Below are positions 50,353 to 58,229 of a stretch of 64,000 nt of DNA, one piece after another (position 1 is the first letter of the stretch; every line of letters begins with the position of its first letter). The notes under the pieces were generated by a model. That model was not told where the DNA came from. It saw only the letters and a program-made list of their open reading frames with translations, and ran no database searches. Position numbers and translations under genes: made by a program. The stretch spans positions 1,116,001 to 1,180,000 of the forward strand of contig NZ_CP012150.1 in assembly GCF_001187505.1 (NCBI RefSeq), in the 5' to 3' direction. The DNA is from Mycolicibacterium goodii. Its GTDB lineage: Bacteria > Actinomycetota > Actinomycetes > Mycobacteriales > Mycobacteriaceae.

Positions 50353-50486
50353 TCAGAATTCGCGGAGCGTCTCGCGCAGGGTCTTCTGGGTGTATTCGGT
50401 GCGCACCACATCCGTCGCTGCAGTTCCGGGACCAAACCGTCGGTGACCTCGATGACGTGCCTGCGGCTCACGCCATGGGCGCTCAA
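50353..50486 (-). pseudogene. Remnant of an LLM-class flavin monooxygenase (C-terminus)
   Basis: Read on the minus strand, 50486 to about 50415 gives RRHVIEVTDGLVPELQRR. The other frame then gives DVVRTEYTQKTLRETLREF and a stop at 50353-50355. Together these match the C-terminal end of DszA/NtaA-type LLM monooxygenases (VTDxLVPELQRRG..RTEYxGxTLRExL), with a frameshift near 50405-50418. Only about 43 residues remain of some 440, squeezed between the TetR stop and the nitrilase promoter. It is a decayed gene, too short for an intact-ORF scan. Confidence 0.7.
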
Positions 50487-50487
50487 T

Positions 50488-51054
50488 CTAGGCGACCTCG
50501 ACCGGTCCGGTCAGCAATTGTCCGATCACCGGCGCGGTCCAGCGGATCAGGTCATCGCGGGAGAGCCGCGCGACCGCGGGATTGGCCAGGACGTAGCGCG
50601 TGGTGGCCAACCCGATGACGAACGCACCGAGCAGGCCCGCCCGTTCGGCGGGATGGTCGGGCGTGACCGCGGTGAGCGCGGGCGCAACCTGCGTGGCGAA
50701 CACCGTGCGCATGGTCTCGGCCGCGGTCGCACTCGTCATCGCTGCCCGCAACAACGCCAGGAACGTGGTGTCCTCCTCCCACACCGCGAAGAACGTGGAC
50801 ACCAGCGCCCCGGCGAGTCGGTCCGGCGGCAGCGCTGCCAGATCGGGGAACTCGATGGTGAACTCCGCTGCGGCCGCGAACAGATCCTGCTTGCTGCCGA
50901 AATAGCGGATCACCAGCGCGGGGTCGACACCGACGTCGGCGGCCACCGCCCGCAGCGTGGTGCGTTCGTAGCCCTCGGCACCGAAGCGTGCCCGGGCGGC
51001 GGCCAGGATGTCGGCCCGCGTGGCGTCGGCATTGCGGGGGCGGGTTGTCGGCAT
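50488..51054 (-). CDS. TetR-family regulator
   Basis: A 188-residue regulator: helix-turn-helix (TRADILAAARARFGAEGYER, TLRAVAADVGVDPALVIRYF) and a C-terminal ligand domain of the TetR_C type. Leaderless: TAGGAT (51061-51066, minus strand) is 6 nt before ATG 51054. Divergent from the operon at 51146, with two matching operators between, so it should repress itself and that operon. Confidence 0.9.
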   Translation of the reverse strand: MPTTRPRNADATRADILAAARARFGAEGYERTTLRAVAADVGVDPALVIRYFGSKQDLFAAAAEFTIEFPDLAALPPDRLAGALVSTFFAVWEEDTTFLALLRAAMTSATAAETMRTVFATQVAPALTAVTPDHPAERAGLLGAFVIGLATTRYVLANPAVARLSRDDLIRWTAPVIGQLLTGPVEVA

Positions 51055-51067
51055 ACCGCGATCCTAT

Positions 51068-51083
51068 GTCACCAACGGTTGAC
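51068..51083. promoter_or_regulatory. TetR operator copy 1
   Basis: GTCACC-AACG-GTTGAC, an inverted repeat with one mismatched pair. It lies directly behind the tetR -10 element (51061-51066). Confidence 0.7.
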
Positions 51084-51111
51084 TTGGCCTCCGGCAGGTC
51101 GTAGCGTTCAG

Positions 51112-51127
51112 GTCACCGAGTGTTGAC
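51112..51127. promoter_or_regulatory. TetR operator copy 2
   Basis: GTCACC-GAGT-GTTGAC, the same arms as copy 1, starting 44 bp further on and 19 bp before the ATG at 51146. It would cover the promoter of the monooxygenase operon. Confidence 0.7.
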
Positions 51128-51145
51128 TTATAGCTGGGAGGTCTC

Positions 51146-51556
51146 ATGTCCCGTGTCACCGCCATCCAGATCGGCCTCGACCCCGAGGTGATCGACTACT
51201 CCTCGCCCGACTTCGCGCAATTCGAAGGCCTGTCCAGGCAACGGCTTCGGGCCGCCAACGATGACAATGTCGCCGGGTTGCGCGCGGCCGGATACGACGT
51301 CGACAACTGTCTGATCGACTTCGGCGAGGCGGGCGCCGAGAAGGCCGGGCAGTGGCTGGCCGCCAAACGCTACGACGCCGTGCTGATCGGCGCCGGGGTG
51401 CGCCTCGTCGCGGCCAACACCCTGCTGTTCGAAGCGATCGTGAACGCCGCGCACACACTGCAGCCCGGGTGCCGGTTCGTCTTCAACCGCGGCGCGGCGT
51501 CCACCCCGGACGACATCCGGCGGTGGTACCCGGATCCCCGAGGAGCGCTGCGATGA
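51146..51556 (+). CDS. Conserved hypothetical protein coupled to an FAD monooxygenase
   Basis: A 136-residue protein not recognised by motif. It has a mixed alpha/beta look: IQIGLDPEVIDYSSPDFAQF, LRAAGYDVDNCLIDFGEAGA, KRYDAVLIGAGVRLV, and ends RRWYPDPRGALR. GGGAGG precedes the ATG. Its stop overlaps the next start (ATGA), so it is translated with the monooxygenase. Its role is likely tied to that enzyme; nothing more can be said. Confidence 0.75.
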   Translation: MSRVTAIQIGLDPEVIDYSSPDFAQFEGLSRQRLRAANDDNVAGLRAAGYDVDNCLIDFGEAGAEKAGQWLAAKRYDAVLIGAGVRLVAANTLLFEAIVNAAHTLQPGCRFVFNRGAASTPDDIRRWYPDPRGALR

Positions 51557-53007
51557 ACGTCGTCGATGTCGTGGTGGTGGGCGCGGGCCCGGCGGGTCTG
51601 ACCGTCGCCGGGGACCTCGCCCGCACGGGGCGCTCCGTCGTCGTGCTCGAACGCCGCGGCGCCGTCAACCCGGCGAGTCGCGCGTTCGCCGTCATGCCCC
51701 GCACGCTCGAACTGCTCGATGCGCGCAGCCTTGCCGACGACCTGATCGCCACCGGACACCGTGCCCCGGGTGTGCGCCTGTTCGCGGGTGCCCGCGTCGA
51801 CCTCACCCATCTCGATTCGCGATATCCCTTCGTGCTGATCACCCCGCAGACGAATGTCGATGCGGCACTGGACCGTTACGCCACCGCGCAGGGCGCCGAG
51901 GTACGCCGCGGCCTCGAGGTGACCGGACTGCGGCAGGACGCCGACGGGGTCACCGTGACGGCGCAGCCGGCCGACGGCGGGCCGAACCTGCAGTGGCGCG
52001 CCCGCTACGCGGTCGGTGCCGACGGAGCCCACAGCACCGTCCGCACCCTGCTCGGCGTCGAGTTCCCCGGAAGGACCGTGCTGACCTCGATCGTGCTGGC
52101 CGACGTCAAGCTCGCCGACGGCCCCACCGACGGCGGGTTGACCGTGGGCAGTACCCGCGACGTCTTCGGGTTCCTGGCGCCCTACCGCCGCAGCGACGCC
52201 GACGGATCCTGGTACCGCGCCATGCTGTGGGACCGTCACCGCCAGGTGCCCGATTCGGTCCCGCCGTCCGACGCCGAGATCGCCGACGTCCTCGCCAGGG
52301 CGCTGGGTCCCGGGCTCGGCCTGCTCGACGTCAGTTGGCGGTCGCGGTTCCACTGCGACGAACGGCAGGTGGACAACTACCGCCACGGTCGGGTGTTCCT
52401 CGTCGGCGACGCCGCCCACGTGCACTCCCCCATGGGCGGGCAGGGCATGAACACCGGGATCCAGGACGCGGTCAACCTGGCCTGGAAGATCGACGCGGTG
52501 CTCGGTGGGGCCCCGGAGCGCCTCCTGGACACCTATCAGGACGAACGGCACCCGATCGGCAGACGCGTACTGCTGCAGTCGGGTCTGATGGCGCGCGGCA
52601 TCACCCTGCATCCACGTCCGGCACGGTGGCTACGGAACCTCTTGGTACCGCGGTTGTTTCGGATCCCGCGGATTCGCGATGCCGTCGCGGGCTCGTTCTC
52701 CGGCATCACGCTGCGCTATCCGCGCGTTCGCGGGGCGAACGCACTGGTCGGGACCCGCGCGGCCCAGATCCCGCTGGTAGCCGGGCGGCTCACCGAGATT
52801 CAGCGTCGTGCGGGTTTCGTGCTGGTACGCGAACACGGCAGCGACCCGGTCGACGGGCATGACCTGGTGCAGGCCGAACGCGCCGATTCCGGCCCGGCAC
52901 TGCTGGTCCGCCCGGACGGCTACATCGGCTGGGTGGGTGATTCGACGAGCACCGTCGAGGTGATTTCGGCACTGCGCCAAGGCGGAACACGTGTGCTTGC
53001 TCGCTAA
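51553..53007 (+). CDS. FAD-dependent aromatic-ring monooxygenase
   Basis: A 484-residue flavoprotein hydroxylase. FAD motifs are GxGxxG in VVVGAGPAGLTVAGDLARTG (8-27), the DG-type motif AVGADGAHSTVRTLLG (about 155-170) and the GD motif VFLVGDAAHVHSPMGGQGMN (about 275-294). It is of the PheA/MhpA/tetracycline-hydroxylase branch and has a C-terminal thioredoxin-like tail (WVGDSTSTVEVIS). It would hydroxylate a ring with NAD(P)H and oxygen. ATG 51553 overlaps the previous stop; TetR control by the double operators upstream. Confidence 0.92.
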   Translation: MNVVDVVVVGAGPAGLTVAGDLARTGRSVVVLERRGAVNPASRAFAVMPRTLELLDARSLADDLIATGHRAPGVRLFAGARVDLTHLDSRYPFVLITPQTNVDAALDRYATAQGAEVRRGLEVTGLRQDADGVTVTAQPADGGPNLQWRARYAVGADGAHSTVRTLLGVEFPGRTVLTSIVLADVKLADGPTDGGLTVGSTRDVFGFLAPYRRSDADGSWYRAMLWDRHRQVPDSVPPSDAEIADVLARALGPGLGLLDVSWRSRFHCDERQVDNYRHGRVFLVGDAAHVHSPMGGQGMNTGIQDAVNLAWKIDAVLGGAPERLLDTYQDERHPIGRRVLLQSGLMARGITLHPRPARWLRNLLVPRLFRIPRIRDAVAGSFSGITLRYPRVRGANALVGTRAAQIPLVAGRLTEIQRRAGFVLVREHGSDPVDGHDLVQAERADSGPALLVRPDGYIGWVGDSTSTVEVISALRQGGTRVLAR

Positions 53008-53075
53008 GCGTGGCAGGCGGGGGCGATCCTGGTCGACAATCGAGGTATGCGAACCACTCGGCCGCTGGGTTGTCG

Positions 53076-53951
53076 ATGAGCTGTCCGTACTGCGGCTTCG
53101 AGGTCGACACCGACGGCACCTGCAGTCGGTGTGGCCGCGCAGAGTCGTCGATCTCGTTGTCCGGATGGCGTCCGGACCCGACCGCGCGGTACGAGGGGCG
53201 GTACTACACGGCCGGGCGTCCGACGAACCGGGTACGCAACGGCAAGGACGAATCGTCCGATCCGGTCGGTGGCCGGATGCTGCCCGACTACGTCGAACTG
53301 CCCGCGTCGCGGTCGAGCATCCGCTCGACGTGGATCACCACCGGCGCGGTCACCGTGATCATCGTGATGGCCGCGGCGATGGCGTGGGGTCTGCTGGTGG
53401 CACACCGGCGCCCGCCGCCACCACCCGAAACGGGTTACCTCGCGGCGCTGCGCGACAGCGGGCTGATGAAGGAGTTCAACTCCGACGCCAACGCCATCGC
53501 ACACGGACATCAGGTGTGCCGGCGGTTGGAGGACGGTGAACCGCAACAGGGTCTGCCCGCCGACAAGATCGCCGTCGACACGTTCTGCCCGCACTTCGCG
53601 CAGGGATTCCGCGTGCTCGACACCGTCAAGGTGCCCGGGATCTTCGTGCTCAGCGACAGCGTGGGTGCCGGCGGGATCGTCGTCGACGGATCGGCGTGCA
53701 CCGGAGCCAGCGGCTACTCCGACATCGGCCCCAATACCGACGTGACCGTGAAGAACGGCAAGGGAGAGATCCTGACCACCACGGCGCTGGGCCAGGGAAC
53801 GGGTGATTCTGCCGAATGCCGGTTCTCGTTCGCGTTCCCGGTCACCGAGGGTGAGGACCTCTACGTCGTCTCGGTGGGCCGTCGCGGCGAGTTCCGCTAC
53901 AGCTTCGATCAACTCCGCAGCCACGGCGTGCAGGTCCACCTGGGCACCTGA
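53076..53951 (+). CDS. Zinc-ribbon DUF2510/DUF732 membrane protein
   Basis: A 291-residue mycobacterial-type protein. In order: zinc ribbon (C3, C6, C16, C19 in CPYCGF and CSRCG), DUF2510 segment GWRPDPTARYEGRYYTAGRP (30-49), a membrane helix (86-109), a Pro-rich linker (PPPPP), then an extracytoplasmic DUF732-like domain (YLAALRDSGL, VCRRLEDGEPQQGLPADKIA) and a beta-rich tail. ATG 53076 is chosen over the frame start at 53010, which would add unlike residues. Function unknown. Confidence 0.78.
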   Translation: MSCPYCGFEVDTDGTCSRCGRAESSISLSGWRPDPTARYEGRYYTAGRPTNRVRNGKDESSDPVGGRMLPDYVELPASRSSIRSTWITTGAVTVIIVMAAAMAWGLLVAHRRPPPPPETGYLAALRDSGLMKEFNSDANAIAHGHQVCRRLEDGEPQQGLPADKIAVDTFCPHFAQGFRVLDTVKVPGIFVLSDSVGAGGIVVDGSACTGASGYSDIGPNTDVTVKNGKGEILTTTALGQGTGDSAECRFSFAFPVTEGEDLYVVSVGRRGEFRYSFDQLRSHGVQVHLGT

Positions 53952-53957
53952 CGGCCC

Positions 53958-54626
53958 TCAACTGGTGGCGTTCAGTTGGTCGACGAGGCGCGACAGCGTC
54001 TGCCAGTTCTGCTCGGTGGCGGCCGCGGCCCCTTCGGCGTCGCGCTTGCGGCACAGGCTCACGATCTTGCGGTGCTGCTCGATGGACTCGCGGCCGGAAA
54101 GCGCTGAGAAGCGCAGATATTCGAGGCGCCGCAGGACCGGGGTGACCTGTTCGAGCACGTGCTGGATCACCTCGTTGCGGCTGGCCTGCACGGCGACACC
54201 GTGGAAATCGTCGTCGCTGCGCATGGCGGCCTCGGCGTCACCACGCGAAATCGCTTGGGCGAATGCATCGTTGGCCGCGGTCATGGCATCGAAGTCGCTC
54301 TTGTCCATGAGCGGCACCGCGGTGCGAACCGCGAGTGCGTGCATGGCCGCGGCGACGCTCTGCGCGTTGAGCACCGCCTGCGGTTCGATCGCGGCGACCA
54401 CGGTGGACCGACCCGGCGTGGTGTGGACCAGGCCTGCGGTCTCCAACCGGGCCAGCGCCTCACGGATCGGTGTGCGGCTGATGCCCAGCCATTCCTCGAG
54501 CTCGGGGTCCCGCAGTTTCTCTCCGGGAGCCAGGGTGCCGTTGACGATGGCATCGCGTATCGAGGCGTAGGCCTGATCGCGCAACAGCGACCTGCGGTGC
54601 TTACCGCGCTCTATGGGCACCGGCAT
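53958..54626 (-). CDS. GntR-family (FCD) regulator
   Basis: A 222-residue regulator: winged helix at about 10-75 (AYASIRDAIVNGTLAPGEKL, LGISRTPIREALARLETAGL) and an FCD domain (ALAVRTAVPLMDKSDFDAMT, DDDFHGVAVQASRNEVIQHV). Leaderless: TACGAT (plus-strand 54634-54639) is 7 nt before ATG 54626. It is divergent from the unknown 150-residue gene and lies near acdS, whose promoter has a GntR-like palindrome. Confidence 0.9.
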   Translation of the reverse strand: MPVPIERGKHRRSLLRDQAYASIRDAIVNGTLAPGEKLRDPELEEWLGISRTPIREALARLETAGLVHTTPGRSTVVAAIEPQAVLNAQSVAAAMHALAVRTAVPLMDKSDFDAMTAANDAFAQAISRGDAEAAMRSDDDFHGVAVQASRNEVIQHVLEQVTPVLRRLEYLRFSALSGRESIEQHRKIVSLCRKRDAEGAAAATEQNWQTLSRLVDQLNATS

Positions 54627-54785
54627 GCGACGTATCGTATATCGCTCTTTGCTGGGGGCGGCCTGTCGGTGGTCTGTGGCCTACTTGTTACGCAAGTTTG
54701 TCCCATCCGTCACAGGGGTAACTTTGATAACAGACGCGGAGAACGCGCCCACCGTCACGAAGAAAGAGTCGAATGGAACACGCTC

Positions 54786-55238
54786 ATGAACACCGTCCTG
54801 TACCTCAGCGCCTCCGGCGCGACCTATGAAACCGATGCATACACCCCAGCCGATATCACCCGCCTGGTGCGCGGCCACGGTCTGCATTCCCTGAGCAGTT
54901 CCGATCTGCAGTTCGATTTCTGGTTCAGCCCGGTCCTGACCGGTTGCCAGCGCCGCGTCAACCACGTCGCCACCGAGTTGCTGCTGGCCACAACCGGCTT
55001 CACCCCGAAAGACGTTCCGATGCTGCGCGGTGCGGTGGTGGTCGCCACCCATGACGGCGACGGCGACCTCGACGGTCTCAGTTGGCAGCAACTCGATGCC
55101 CTGGTGGCCCGGCACCGCGCAGTGAGCAAGCGCGACCGCAAGGCTTTGCGCCGACGCATTGCCCGCGACGCGCGTCGTCACCCCGTCATGGACCCCGCGA
55201 TCACCCCGCAGGCAGGTCGCCCGCACGCGCCGGCCTAG
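54786..55238 (+). CDS. Hypothetical protein
   Basis: A 150-residue protein, family not recognised. It starts [20 protein letters not shown] and ends with a basic tail ([20 protein letters not shown]). GTAACTTTGATAAC near 54718-54731 may belong to its promoter. ATG 54786 is used; the frame is open far upstream inside the GntR gene antisense. No membrane helix or signal peptide. It may be cotranscribed with acdS, 113 bp further on, but the palindrome there suggests a separate promoter. Confidence 0.6.
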   Translation: MNTVLYLSASGATYETDAYTPADITRLVRGHGLHSLSSSDLQFDFWFSPVLTGCQRRVNHVATELLLATTGFTPKDVPMLRGAVVVATHDGDGDLDGLSWQQLDALVARHRAVSKRDRKALRRRIARDARRHPVMDPAITPQAGRPHAPA

Positions 55239-55278
55239 CGCACGGGCCGATCGACCGCTTGACACGCCGGCTGAGAGA

Positions 55279-55296
55279 TGTCCAATATATTGCACA
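55279..55296. promoter_or_regulatory. Near-perfect palindrome before acdS, candidate GntR operator
   Basis: TGTCCAATATATTGCACA: 9-bp arms with one mismatch. AT-rich core CAATATATTG resembles GntR-type operators. It lies 56 bp before the acdS ATG. Confidence 0.55.
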
Positions 55297-55351
55297 TCAT
55301 CAGCCTGATGGTCGGTCCGTCGGGTGCGTCCGCACAGAGTCAGGAGAACCC

Positions 55352-56356
55352 ATGGCGATCGCCGACTTTCCCCGCTACCCGCTGACCTTCGGCCCCAGCC
55401 CGATCCACCCGCTGGAACGGCTGAGCAAGCACCTCGGCGGCGCCCAGATCTGGGCCAAGCGCGAAGACGTCAACTCCGGACTCGCCTACGGCGGCAACAA
55501 GACCCGCAAGCTGGAGTACCTCGTCCCTGACGCCATCGCGCAGGGCGCCGACACCCTGGTGTCGATCGGCGGCGTGCAGTCCAACCACACCCGCCAGGTC
55601 GCCGCCGTCGCCGCCAAACTCGGCATGAAAGCCGTTCTGGTACAGGAAAAATGGGTGGACTGGCCGGATTCGGTCAACGACAAGGTCGGCAACATCCTGC
55701 TGTCGCGGATCATGGGCGCCGAGGTCCGGCTCGACGCGTCCGGATTCGGCATCGAGTTCAAGGACAGCTGGCGCAACGCCATCGAGGACGTGAGAAACGC
55801 CGGCGGCACCCCGTACGCCATCCCCGCCGGGGCGTCCGATCATCCGCTCGGTGGGCTCGGCTTCGCGAACTGGGCCTACGAGGTGCAACAGCAGGAGCAG
55901 GAACTCGGCGTCTTCTTCGACACCATCGTCGTCTGCACCGTCACCGGTTCCACCCACGCGGGCATGATCGCCGGTTTCGCGGGCCAGGACCGTGCGCGCC
56001 GCGTCATCGGCATCGACGCGTCGGCGACCATCGACAAGACCCGCGAGCAGGTCACGCGGATCGCGCGCAACACCGCCGAGCTCATCGGGGTGGGACGCGA
56101 CCTGCGCGACGACGAGATCACCGTGCTCGAGGGCTGGGCCGGCGACCTGTACGGGATTCCGGTGCCGTCGACCATCGACGCCATCACGCTCACGGGCCGC
56201 CTCGAAGGCGTCATCCTCGACCCGGTCTACGAGGGCAAGTCCATGGCCGGGCTCATCGACCTGGTCTGCTCCGGTGAGATCCCGCCGTCGTCGAATGTCC
56301 TCTACGCGCACCTCGGCGGCCAGCCGGCACTCAACGCCTACAGCGGCATCTTCTGA
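55352..56356 (+). CDS. acdS: 1-aminocyclopropane-1-carboxylate deaminase
   Basis: A 334-residue PLP enzyme of the tryptophan-synthase-beta fold. The Schiff-base Lys is K50 in [12 protein letters not shown], with S77 in QSNHTRQ. E294 in PVYEGKSM and L321 in [10 protein letters not shown] match Glu295 and Leu322, which separate true ACC deaminases from D-cysteine desulfhydrases. Y267 and Y293 are present. It would open the cyclopropane ring to 2-oxobutyrate and ammonia. AGGAG lies 7 nt before ATG 55352, and a palindrome sits in the promoter. Confidence 0.88.
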   Translation: MAIADFPRYPLTFGPSPIHPLERLSKHLGGAQIWAKREDVNSGLAYGGNKTRKLEYLVPDAIAQGADTLVSIGGVQSNHTRQVAAVAAKLGMKAVLVQEKWVDWPDSVNDKVGNILLSRIMGAEVRLDASGFGIEFKDSWRNAIEDVRNAGGTPYAIPAGASDHPLGGLGFANWAYEVQQQEQELGVFFDTIVVCTVTGSTHAGMIAGFAGQDRARRVIGIDASATIDKTREQVTRIARNTAELIGVGRDLRDDEITVLEGWAGDLYGIPVPSTIDAITLTGRLEGVILDPVYEGKSMAGLIDLVCSGEIPPSSNVLYAHLGGQPALNAYSGIF

Positions 56357-56366
56357 ACCGGCGGAA

Positions 56367-57065
56367 TCAGTCCCGGGACTCGATGATCTGCGTGGCGATC
56401 TCGGCCAGCCGCGTGTTGTTGTGCTGGGACAGTTGCCGCATGATCTCGAACGCCTGGACGTCGCCGACCTTGTAGCGCTCCATGATGATGCCCTTGGCCT
56501 GCCCGATCCGGTCCCGGCTCAGCAGCGCGGTTTTCAGCTGCTCTTCCTGACGGCTCGCGACGATCGCGGATGCGGCATGCGCGGCCAGCACCATGCCGGT
56601 GGTCACCGAGTCCTCATCCCATTGGTTGGCGCTGAAGCCGAACAGGTTGAGCGCACCCGCGGTGCGGTCAGCGGTGTAGAGCTTGAACGACAGGCCGCTG
56701 AGCACCCCGAGTTCGACGCTGGCCGGCGAGAAGTGCGGCCAGCGCTCTTCGCGCCGGAAATCGTCGGTGCGCACGACGACGTCCTGCAGGGCCGCCTGGC
56801 GGCATGGGCCCTCGTCGAAGCGCATCTGCAACTCGTCGAGTTCGTGCGGGATGTCGTCGAGGACGGCGAGCGACTCGAAGCTGTTGCCCGGCCCGATCAG
56901 CAGGACACCCGCGGTGTCGACGCCGGGAATCAACTCCTTGGCCGCGGCGGTGACCCCGGCGAGGACGTCGTGGAGGCTGCGGGGACTGGCGACGGCACGC
57001 GCCAGGTCGGCCATGCGCATCGCGAGTTCGCGGTTCTGCCTTTCCTCCATCCCGGCATTCTGCAT
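56367..57065 (-). CDS. GAF-ANTAR domain protein
   Basis: A 232-residue protein: GAF domain at about 25-165 (LAVLDDIPHELDELQMRFDE, GPCRQAALQDVVVRTDDFRR) and a C-terminal ANTAR RNA-binding domain (about 175-230: SRDRIGQAKGIIMERYKVGD, VQAFEIMRQLSQHNNTRLAE). ANTAR proteins bind paired RNA hairpins as antiterminators. ATG 57065 gives a normal start; the frame runs upstream to 57272 within the CGNR gene region and is not real. Its RNA target is not in view. Confidence 0.87.
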   Translation of the reverse strand: MQNAGMEERQNRELAMRMADLARAVASPRSLHDVLAGVTAAAKELIPGVDTAGVLLIGPGNSFESLAVLDDIPHELDELQMRFDEGPCRQAALQDVVVRTDDFRREERWPHFSPASVELGVLSGLSFKLYTADRTAGALNLFGFSANQWDEDSVTTGMVLAAHAASAIVASRQEEQLKTALLSRDRIGQAKGIIMERYKVGDVQAFEIMRQLSQHNNTRLAEIATQIIESRD

Positions 57066-57099
57066 GACACCGCCGTCGGCGGATCGGCGGATGCCGATC

Positions 57100-57678
57100 T
57101 CAGCGTCCGGGTCGGCGGGAACTCGCAGCGTGCCGCGTCTTGGCATAGTGCCGCGCGGCGCGCGCCCGGTTGCCGCAGGTGTTGCTGCACCATTCGCGGC
57201 GGCCGTCGGACAGGAAATAGAGGATGCAGTTCGGTCCGGGACAGCCGCGCAGGTCGTAGCGCATCGGACCACCGAAGATCTCGATCGCGTTGTCGGCGAT
57301 GACGGCCAGTGCGGTCTGGACGGCGCTGCCGCTGCTGCGCTGGGTCACCCGCGGTTCGGGTTCGACGGTGAGTTCGCGCCACCGCGCCGGGGCGGCCGCG
57401 TGCGCGTTGAGCGTCGCGACGGCCCTGGCATCCCACTGCCCGCCGTCGGTGGCGGCGGCCGCGATCGCCCGGATCGCCGTGCGCAGCGCCCGCGCGGCGT
57501 CGAGATCGCCGACGGTGACATCCTCGGCCGCAAAACCCTTGTCCTGCAGCCAGTCTGCCAGCGACCGCGGTGACTCCAGCCCCTCGGTGGGGCGTCCGCG
57601 CACGGCGAACACCGTGTTGGCGAACTCGATGGCCACCGGCTCACCCAAGAGCGGCGCGCCTCCCCTCGACCTCTGCAT
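57100..57678 (-). CDS. CGNR zinc-finger (ABATE) transcriptional regulator
   Basis: A 192-residue regulator. It has an N-terminal ABATE domain (PLLGEPVAIEFANTVFAVRG) and a C-terminal CGNR zinc finger (GCPGPNCILYFLSDGRREWC, SNTCGNRARAARHYAKTR) with four Cys ligands. Leaderless: TAGCAT (plus-strand 57686-57691) is 7 nt before ATG 57678, inside the first operator. Divergent from the glyoxalase-fold operon; duplicated operators between predict control of both. Confidence 0.88.
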   Translation of the reverse strand: MQRSRGGAPLLGEPVAIEFANTVFAVRGRPTEGLESPRSLADWLQDKGFAAEDVTVGDLDAARALRTAIRAIAAAATDGGQWDARAVATLNAHAAAPARWRELTVEPEPRVTQRSSGSAVQTALAVIADNAIEIFGGPMRYDLRGCPGPNCILYFLSDGRREWCSNTCGNRARAARHYAKTRHAASSRRPGR

Positions 57679-57681
57679 CTT

Positions 57682-57713
57682 TCTAATGCTACCGAAGTGT
57701 TGACAGCGTTAGA
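57682..57713. promoter_or_regulatory. CGNR operator copy 1
   Basis: TCTAATG (57682-57688) and CGTTAGA (57707-57713), inverted arms separated by 18 bp. It overlaps the leaderless cgnr -10 element. Confidence 0.65.
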
Positions 57714-57728
57714 AACATATGCCTACTC

Positions 57729-57760
57729 TCTAATGTGTCGACAGACTTCAAAGCATTAGA
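57729..57760. promoter_or_regulatory. CGNR operator copy 2
   Basis: TCTAATG (57729-57735) and CATTAGA (57754-57760), the same arms and exactly the same 25-bp offset as copy 1, ending 10 bp before the VOC gene start. Confidence 0.65.
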
Positions 57761-57770
57761 AAGGGTTCTC

Positions 57771-58229
57771 ATGGTTGCCTTCTCGCTGGGACACGCCGGG
57801 ATCAACGTGACCGACCTGTCCCGCTCGAAATCCTTCTACCAAGCGGTCTTCGGCTTCGACGTGCTGCGTGAACACAGCGACGGCGACAAGCGGTTCGCGT
57901 TCCTCGGCGCCGACGGCGAACTCGCCGTGACGCTGTGGGAGCAGAGCAGCGGCGTCTTCGCCACCGACCGGCCGGGCCTTCACCACCTGGCGTTCCTGGT
58001 CGAGGACATCGAAGCGGTCCGCGCGGCCGAAACCCGGGTGCGCGACGCGGGTGCTGAGGTGCTGCACGGCGGCGTCGTCCCGCATCGGGAGGGCGCCGGG
58101 TCCGGCGGCATCTTCTTCACCGACCCCGACGGCACCCGCATCGAGATCTACGCGACGTCCGGGGCCGACACGTTGGCCAACGCCGGGGCGGCGCCGTTCG
58201 GCGACGCCCCCACCTGCGGATTCTTCTGA
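57771..58229 (+). CDS. VOC-family (glyoxalase/dioxygenase fold) protein
   Basis: A 152-residue VOC protein with two beta-alpha-beta modules: LGHAGINVTDLSRSKSFYQA (His metal ligand), FAFLGADGELAVTLWEQSSG, GLHHLAFLVEDIEAV (His) and GIFFTDPDGTRIEIYATSG (Glu). It could be a glyoxalase, dioxygenase or resistance-type protein. AAAGGG precedes ATG 57771. The next gene's ATG overlaps its stop by 1 bp (TGATG). Confidence 0.88.
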   Translation: MVAFSLGHAGINVTDLSRSKSFYQAVFGFDVLREHSDGDKRFAFLGADGELAVTLWEQSSGVFATDRPGLHHLAFLVEDIEAVRAAETRVRDAGAEVLHGGVVPHREGAGSGGIFFTDPDGTRIEIYATSGADTLANAGAAPFGDAPTCGFF

